Below, one piece after another: positions 56,291 through 64,000 of a DNA stretch of 64,000 bases. Position numbers and translations under genes: made by a program. Position 1 is the first letter of the stretch, and every line of letters begins with the position of its first letter. This stretch comes from Doryteuthis pealeii (Eukaryota; Mollusca; Cephalopoda; Myopsida; Loliginidae): positions 99,872,994 through 99,936,993 of the forward strand of contig CM042138.1 of the NCBI GenBank assembly GCA_023376005.1, given 5' to 3'. The notes under the pieces were generated by a model that worked only from the letters and a program-made list of their open reading frames with translations, was not told where the DNA came from and ran no database searches.

Positions 56291-56454
56291 TATAAATTCA
56301 GAAAGCTAGTACAGCATTTGTCAACATTTAATGCTTTGATTGATATGTACAATATCAAGCATATCTATATTGAATATCAGATATTTATCTCCAATCTTCT
56401 TTAGGGCAATGTTTTGGCCTGAAGAAGATTGGTGATACATATGTAATATCTATA

Positions 56455-57066
56455 TCTTATTATAATGGAGATTGTGTATCTGTCTGTAACCGAAACTATA
56501 TCACTACTCAAGTCACAATTCCCTTAGTTATTTACATCCCATTCTCCATGATTTTATTTTTATCTAACCCTCAATTACTAATAAAATAGTCTTTTATACT
56601 GTTGGACTTATTTGCATATTAATAAAATGCAATTGTATTTATATATACAACAAAATAGCGGTTTACAGTGTGAATGGGAAGGCTAATTTGCATATTGGTA
56701 TAAAAAATTTGATTTTAATAAATATCTGCTTAGTATTATGGATTGGTAATTGTTTGGTTTTATACTAATGAATATGAGCAAAAATCTCTTCAATAAGTCT
56801 TAAATGAAATCCTTTAACAAGAAGAAATAACTGAAATTTTATTATTCACTTCCTATTTTAACTAAATAGTTAAATTAGGAAAATGTATCAATGAAAGTCG
56901 GGAGTAATGAAAGAGTAAGTTTCAGTTGTTCTATTTATCTATTATACCCATCTCTGTTTCAAATGTTTTTATCTACATTTTTATTTAATTTCATTCGCCA
57001 TTCTAATTTAATATAATATTTTATTACATTAAATACTTGCACCCGGAGGGTGCATATATTTACTAG
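56455..57066 (+). mobile_element. Helitron (block copy 3, first of pair)
   Basis: Equivalent of 43970-44580; TC start and CTAG end intact. Confidence 0.8.
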
Positions 57067-57701
57067 TCTTATTATAATGGAGATTGTGTGTTTTTCTGTC
57101 TGTAACCGAAACTATATTACTACTCAAGTTACAATTCCCTTAATTATTTACGTCTCCATGGTTTCATTCTTTTAAACCTTCAGTTATTAATAAAAATTGT
57201 TTTACATTATTAATACTGTTGACCATATCTACGTACTAATAACATGCAATTGTATTTATATATACAACAAAATAGCAGTTTACAGTTTGAACGAGAAGGC
57301 TAATTTGCATATTGCTATTTAACATTTTATTTTAATAAATATGTGCTTGGTATTATTGATTTCTAATTGTTTGGTTTTATCTTAAGAAATATAAACAAAA
57401 ATCTTGTGGATAAATCTTAAAATAAATTTATTTACAAGAAGAAATAACTGTAATATTATCCTTTACTTCCTATTTTAACTAAATAGTTAAATTAGGAAAA
57501 TTTACCAATGAAAGAGGGGAGTAATGGAAAATGATGGAATAGTTAGTTTCAAAGTTGTTCTATTTTTCGATAATACCCCCTCTGTTCCAAATCTTTTTAT
57601 CTGCATTCTTATGCAGTTTTATTAGCCTTTCTAATTTAATATGATATTTTATTATATCAAAACTTAAATACTTGCACCCAGAGGGTGCATATATTTGCTA
57701 G
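57067..57701 (+). mobile_element. Helitron (block copy 3, second of pair)
   Basis: Equivalent of 44581-45212; TC start and CTAG end intact. Confidence 0.8.
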
Positions 57702-58621
57702 TATATATAATGGAGATTCAGTCTATTTGTCTGTAACTGAAACTATGTAACTGCTTAGATTACACAGTAATTTCAGGAATTAAGTTTAACAATGAGTATT
57801 TGAATCATAATCAATACCATTACTACATGAAAATAGTGTACACCAGTATTATATATATATATATTTGGTCAGACAGAGGAATAACTAAATATACAAAGAT
57901 AAATGTTTCTCAGGAATGTTTTGACAACCTTATTGTACTCCTCGTATATATGAACAACATAGGCAATATTTGAGGCATATTAAGATGCTTGAGAGCTATC
58001 ACGAGAAATGTTTGAGAAGAATCCTGAAGATTTACTGACAGGATTTTGTACCTGATACAGAAATTTTGAAGAATTCTGGCTGAGTGAGTATAGAATGTTT
58101 GATAATCAAGAATTAAATGTGTTGGGTAGGACACTTTGCTCACATGAATGAAAATAATCCTCTTAAATGCTTTTCTATGGTGAGCTCACTTATGGAAAAT
58201 ATCAATTATATATATGTATATATGATTAAAAATTGAGGAAATACAGATAAAACACAAAACTTTATACAAACAATATTTCGCCTAGGTAAGTAACAAAGCT
58301 TTGTCAGATTTATTTGAGACTACTCAGATGTCTCAAATAAATCTGTTATCATGAATTATCATCCTGCCTTTCATTACATATATACATTATTCATACGTAC
58401 ATGTATATATTAGGTTGTTTGGAACAATAATGGGCCAATTCTAAATTTAAAGGTTTGATAATATTGGTTCTCATTTTCAAAACCAACATATAAAAGCACA
58501 TAGCTACACAAATGTACATTATATACATACATACATAATTATATATATATATATACTAATTTACATACATACATAATTATACATATATATATATACTAAT
58601 TTACATTATATGTCTACATAC

Positions 58622-58664
<43 letters not shown>

Positions 58665-58703
58665 GTTCGAATTGCATCTTTAGGTATCCATTGTTATATA
58701 TAA

Positions 58704-58948
58704 AAGTAAAGTCGTCAGGGTGGCCTAAAGACGGTATCAACCAGACTGCGAGTGAGTTTATCCCCATTTCACTAGCGCTAGACCAACGAGATTGTTTTTG
58801 GTATCTGAGGTGGAGTGCCAAACCTACCATCAGCTCCTCACTTCACAGATCCCTGTGCTACTGATATGCTGAGTTGGTGTGGGCCAGTATCAAACCAGGA
58901 ACCTTGTAGTTTCTAGTCAGACGCTCTACCAACTGAGCTATGCACACA
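58704..58948 (-). repeat. SINE-A copy (block copy 3)
   Basis: Equivalent of 46211-46454. Confidence 0.8.
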
Positions 58949-59813
58949 AGCAACACATTTATTTTTAATGCCTTCCCATGGTGCACTTTTAAAATTCAAT
59001 CAAATATTTTTTCATATTTGATATTATACAAAATCTTTCCTGCATACAGAAAAGCTGGTGTTAAAAAAATTAAGATAAAATAAATAAAACATCCTAATAA
59101 ACAAAAGTGAAAAAAAAAAAAAACTTGTTTAAAAATAAAAAACAAAATAAAAAAAAGACTAAAACTAAGTATCTTGTTAAGACGATTAACAAACGATTGC
59201 GAATCTAATTATTGCTTGAAAGATAATGAAATTTAAGTTTCAGAGCTTTTCTAATTATCAGACTTTTGCCATAGAACCAAGAAACGTTTTTTTGTTTTTG
59301 TTTTTGTTTTTCCTCGAGGCATTGAAAGGCCTACTTAAGCAGGCAGAGTTTCAATTTATTATATTCAACAGATATCTTTCGACTGAAATGAATCCTCTTT
59401 GTTTAAATATACGAGCTGGTTTGAAATCATTTGAGCAGTCATCAGGAAGAGACAGAAAAATACTTGTGAAAAAAGACTTTTTTTTTTTACATACACTATT
59501 CAACCTTTAAATCAAATTTTACTTGCACCAGTTCAGAAAAAAAAAGTGTCACTTTATATCTGTGGCTATCAAACTATGTCTTTCAACTGTCTCTTAAGCA
59601 CACTATATAAATATTTCCAGGGCGTCCTATTGTATTAGTTAGCAAGCTAGTCTTACTGATCTATTATGACTGAATTGTGAGCTTGATTGTTGCAGGATGC
59701 CCCATACTTATGGGTTTATTTCATGCCTAGAGGTTAGGTTGGTTGGTTGGTTGGTGTTTAATGGTATATCAACCCTTGTGAATTGTTTAATACTTAGTGT
59801 TCCTGATTAACGA

Positions 59814-60125
59814 GATAGAACCAAGATGGAAGCAGAAGATAGCAGACTTTGAAGATATAAGAAACAAGGAGGAAGTTGTTTTCAAAAAGCACTTTGTCGC
59901 TGTCTCGCATCGGTCGACTGCTTCTGCTGACTGCCCAGCGCTCCAGTCCCCCAACATCCGGGCACATCAGTTGAACCTTGCCGTGCAACGCACAATTCAC
60001 GTGCATTCGGATGGACGCGTGTAGGCACCAACATCCGGGCACCTTAATTGCACCTCGCGTCCATCCAGTGCCTAAATTGCATTTGTTTTGCATGCAGGAG
60101 GACGCGGGTTCGATCCGGCAGGTAA
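59814..60125. repeat. GC-rich tRNA-like-ended segment (block copy 3)
   Basis: Equivalent of 47331-47650. Here 'ttgccgtgcaacg' lacks four bases present in copy 1 and 'gatccggcagg' lacks one C. Confidence 0.45.
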
Positions 60126-60251
60126 GACAAAGTCTTGCTCTTTTTCGTTCTCCGTCACAAATACCAAATCTTATTCTTTTATATCTATGATTTGTTTAAC
60201 TTCATGTGTGTATTAATAGAAATAATTTCCATTAACATTACATGTATAAAT

Positions 60252-60493
60252 AAGTCGTCGGGCGGCCTAATGTCGGTATCAGCCAATCAGCGAGGAAGTC
60301 TATCCCCTTTTCAATAGCGCTAGACCAAGGAGATTATTTTAGGTCTGAGGTGGGGCGCCACACCCACCATCAGCTCCTCACTTTACCGCACAGATCCCTG
60401 TGCTACTCATATGCTGAGTTGGCGAGGGCCAGTATCGAACCAGAAACCTTGGGATTCCTAGCTGAACGCTCTACCGACTGAGCTAAACCGGCC
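60252..60493 (-). repeat. SINE-A copy (block copy 3)
   Basis: Equivalent of 47769-48010. Confidence 0.8.
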
Positions 60494-60611
60494 TTAAACC
60501 AATGGTTGAACTTCTGCCACTGCTTTCTAACACCTTTAAGATAAAAAGGCTTGTGTATTTGTTATAAGAGCAATTTGAAGAATACATTTGGGATGTAATC
60601 ATAAAGGTGAA

Positions 60612-60824
60612 ATTGGAGCATGTGGTGTAATGGTTATCGTTATAAGAAATGGATTTCGCGGGACGAATTCAAATCCTGGAAGAGACTGTTTGCATTTCAC
60701 ATAGCACTTTTGAAAGGTATGAATCCAACTATTCTCCCTCCAGCAATGGGTAAATAGTAGGGCAGACTGGACTCTTTAACCTGTTAAACTCTGTTTCAAA
60801 AACTGATCTTGTGTCACATCCTAC
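60612..60824 (+). repeat. SINE-B copy split by LTR (block copy 3)
   Basis: Equivalent of 48131-48342. Confidence 0.8.
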
Positions 60825-61317
60825 TGTTACATAATTATTAGATCCCTAATAATTATATAAGGTAGTATAGAAACATAATGGCGATTAGTGCAGCTGATGG
60901 CCTTGAGAGTGAGTGACGGTGTTTGACCTCACTCTCACCTTGCCTTCCGGGGATAAATCATGAGAACCGGAAGGCATGGAAGACCCTGTCTTCCGGTTTA
61001 AGGATAGTAAATTTAAGTCAGAAGTTAGAAGCTGAGCTTGTAGGATGTGCACAGATGTCTGGGTTGGGATTTGGAAATAAAGTAACATCAACGTAAATCG
61101 AAGTCTTGTGTTTATTACCTAAAAACTAACAATGACACAGGGCTTCTGATAACGAGAAATCCCATAGAAGACCAGACCCGAAGTCCCCAAGAAAGTCCAG
61201 AACTTAGAAGAGACCAGACCAAGATAGATGAAGATAGAACCAAAGCCGGCCAGAAGAATAGATGTCCAAGATATAGAAGCAAGTAAGAAGTAAAGAAGTA
61301 ATGAAGGGTATACAACA
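60825..61317 (+). repeat. Solo LTR (block copy 3)
   Basis: Equivalent of 48343-48837, flanked by CTAC. Confidence 0.75.
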
Positions 61318-61739
61318 CTACTCGTGTAGAAGGGTTAGTAAATATGGAATTGTTAAATGAAAATTTTTTCTATGCTTCTAAAATCTTGTTCAGAATCAAT
61401 CAAAATTGAAAAGGCAACATCACATTGCTATTTTGAAGAGTTGCCAAACTAATAAGTTAACCTTTGACATACTCAATAAGCTTAATGCACCCAGCAATCT
61501 TAGGCAATGAAAGCAGATTTTGTGCTTGTTCAAATACTTGTGAGTAGTACTTTCTATAGAGTATGCCTCTAAAGTAGAAAGTACTGTTCATATTGATTTG
61601 AAGCAAACTCGGTTCAAATACTTATAGGCAATACTATATAATATATATAATATATATATATATATATATCCTGAAATTTTGGATTCCTAAGTTTTAATTA
61701 CTGCGATTTTTTTCCCTGCAATTTTTAACGTGATTTGAC

Positions 61740-61778
<39 letters not shown>

Positions 61779-62581
61779 CGAATCCTTCCACATGAGTAGA
61801 ATGTGATACAAGGTCAAATCACAAAAAAAAAAATCAGCCAAAAAAATTAGAGTAATTAAAACTTGGGAATACAAAATTTCAGGATTGCAAGTCCAGATTT
61901 GGCCAAGAATGATTTTAATTTGCTCATGGAGTTGGCCTGGTTCCAAAATGGTATTATATATTGGGGTACAGCATCTAGGAATAAAGTTGAAAAATGTGAC
62001 ACACTGTCACACAGACATTTGCATTTATCATTAGAGATAATAATAAAGAAATACAAATTTCTGAGCCACTTGAAATATTAAAAACCAAACGTCTACAAAC
62101 AACTATGTTAACACATTAGGCATATCTCTATTAATAATGGAGATTCGGTCTCCATTTGTCTGTAACTGAAAGTATATCACTGCTTATGTCAACAATAAAA
62201 AGAATCATCAATACATAGAATAAAGAACAATCCTGTAATCAGTTTTAAAAATCATTTTTTACTCTCACTTTTTTTCAGTACCAAAAGGTTAACTAAGAAG
62301 TTTACAAATAAATAAATAAATACCCACGATTTGGTGTAAAATTTATGTGTAAAATATTCAAATAATTATCTAATTAATAATTGATAAATGCCCACAACAT
62401 TTTATTTGAGGGGGACAGATCTAAGTTTCCATTTCAAATTGTTTTATTTTTTATTCTTTTAATAAATTTTATGATTTTACTTACTTAAGATATAAACACC
62501 CTAACATTGAATTTTCAACTCCCCACTCCTCAGTCATTATCTTTCAAAAATTAATTTTTACACTGCCCGTGGTAGCGACCC

Positions 62582-63055
62582 ATGATGCTTAAGGACAGAA
62601 TCCTGGGAGAAGCTGTCCATGACATGCAACACTCCACTTAGGCCCTTACTTAGGCTAGATGGGTGGTTGGTGAGGCCCCCTCCGATTAATCGACTGGTCA
62701 CATCAAGCCCTAGCACCTATATGATTGTTCCAACCCTATTGCCCATATGGCAATCCCAGTTCTTTTTATCATATATGTGTTAGAAAGCAGTGGTTGAGGG
62801 TCTTCATGTCCTGGGAATGACTATCTGATGGTGATGTTTCAGTTCTGGGGTAATGGGGAGTACCCCTTCATTGCCATTGCTCCCTGGTCCACACTGACCC
62901 AGAGTGGTAGTACCTGTTAGGGTCCCATCTATAGGTTAAATAGAAAAATGTGTTTATAAAAAAAATTGAGTATCTATAAAAAATGAATTTATTTCAAAAC
63001 TTTGTGAGCATTAAATGACCCACCAAAGTTGATATGCCATAAAACAATACACACA
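62582..63055 (-). repeat. Repeat C copy (block copy 3)
   Basis: Equivalent of 50108-50580. Confidence 0.7.
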
Positions 63056-63591
63056 AACAAACAAACAAGTTCATTTTGTATATTTTTGGTATATAAAAAG
63101 AACATTTGTTTGTTGATTTCAAAATTTGTGTTTTTTTTTAATTCTAATATCCCGATCAGTGTTTCCTTCTCGTTTTTTTTTTTTTTTAATTTTATTATTC
63201 TGGGGTTATTTTCTTTTAGTAGCCCAGACAGTAGCCATCTTGACTTTAAACAGTCAACCTTTAATATATAAATAAAAGGAATAAAAGTCATATCCCTGTC
63301 AAAGTCCCCAACCATTTACCTCACTGGTCACCTCCTCCATATATTTAAAACCAATTCATTCATACCCCTCAGGCATAATGGTAAGTAAACTTGCCTGCAA
63401 ACCAATTTGTTGTAAGTTTAATCCTCAGTGGACATTCAATTCATGTGACCCTATAGCAGATAAAGCTAAAATTAGTAAATGATTATATTAGAATGTTTGG
63501 AGGCACTTATCACAAAATAGTTATTGTCAAAGAAAATGGATTCAGCTAGCTAAGTTCAAATTCTAAATAAATCTGTTGGTATTTCACTTCA

Positions 63592-63950
63592 TACGAGGTT
63601 TGGTTTCTTTGTTTAATGGCATATCAAGCATTGTGGGTTATTTAATGCACAGTAACAAACACTATATATACTTTTTCCCTATATATACATACATTTAATA
63701 CAGTTTAATTTATAAATTAGGTTTGTTTGTTTAATGGCAAATTAACCTAGTTTGATCATTTAATCAATTAAAAAGCTATTCTTGTAGAATAACAGTAGGA
63801 GTACTATTTAGCCTATAGCTGGAAGGATGATGTGGTTCATACCTTTCCCAAGAGTATTAGTCCAAAAGTGAATGTAATAGCATGAATGGAATTAAAACTC
63901 ACTTACTACAATGTCACAGTCCAGCATGTTAGCCACTATGGTACAATGAT
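63592..63950 (+). repeat. Repeat D copy
   Basis: Full version of the truncated copy at 51122-51400. It continues with 'gaatgtaatagcatgaatgg' and 'cacagtccagcatgttagcc'. Confidence 0.7.
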
Positions 63951-64000
63951 TCTCCCTATTGGTACATAAATCATTCATCTATGTTAGTGTTAAAATTCTT

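Larger units (their letters stand above)
55318..63869. repeat. Large tandem block, copy 3 (about 8.55 kb)
   Basis: Equivalent to 42831-51400. Begins inside the mariner ('ggcaagttgggtcttac') after a two-base CC junction and runs through repeat D, continuing beyond the point where copy 1 stops. Confidence 0.95.

Overview
The window is eukaryotic, AT-rich and almost entirely repeat-derived. Several independent families point to a cephalopod mollusc, most likely an octopus: tRNA-derived SINEs of at least three kinds, Tc1/mariner remnants, non-LTR retrotransposon (LINE) 3' ends, Penelope-like (PLE) fragments with hammerhead-ribozyme-like motifs, non-autonomous Helitrons, and very long (TA)n, (TG)n and (TATG)n microsatellites. 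The organism is an inference from repeat content, not from a marker gene. No complete protein-coding gene is visible. The long open frames of I-Y, T-H or C-V repeats are microsatellite translations.

Layout. 1-8960: mostly low-copy AT-rich sequence with a LINE fragment (1235-1651), a Ty3/gypsy gag-protease remnant (2040-2740, minus), SINE and other repeat copies (2890-3756), an LTR-like stretch, and a CRE-like/CCAAT/X-box/E-box motif cluster near 5117-5170. 8965-13330: SINEs, a PLE end with a hammerhead-like motif, kilobases of microsatellite, and a solo LTR with TTAA target duplication (12484-12923). 13781-18456: three mariner remnants, two with inverted copies of their own C-terminal segment, and a solo LTR with TGAG duplication. 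This stretch also holds the only good candidate for host coding sequence, a terminal exon of 58 codons on the minus strand (16627-16804) with splice acceptor and downstream AATAAA.

19600-31900: head-to-head PLE ORF fragments forming a long palindrome, more SINEs, a 38-bp minisatellite, a 410-bp foldback element, a cluster of mariner terminal repeats and a Helitron (31270-31897, minus). 31985-42400: SINEs whose 3' tails run into (TA)n tracts, tandem and interspersed repeats, another solo LTR (TGTTT duplication) and LINE fragments.

42401-64000 is dominated by a large tandem structure. A segment of about 8.57 kb (42831-51400) recurs at 55318-63869. Between them lies a third, partial copy (51585-55315, equivalent to 45328-49087). 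The copies share every nested insertion: two abutting mariners, two head-to-tail Helitrons, SINEs, and a solo LTR sitting in a SINE. They differ mainly by one-base and homopolymer-length changes. The structure is therefore either a very recent tandem duplication or a false duplication created during long-read assembly; the sequence alone cannot decide.

Repeat family letters used below are local labels. SINE-A has a tRNA-like head and a body ending near 'ggccaccctgatgac'. SINE-B runs from 'gtgtaatggttat' to 'gtgtcacatcctgctcg'. Repeat C contains 'acggcatatcaacc' and 'ggaccctaacaggtac'. Repeat D contains 'gggttatttaatgcc' and 'gtattagtccaaaagtgaa'. SINE-E contains 'ggttcaatcctggtc' and 'caagaaatacctgaagaag'. 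Repeat F is a short family seen twice.
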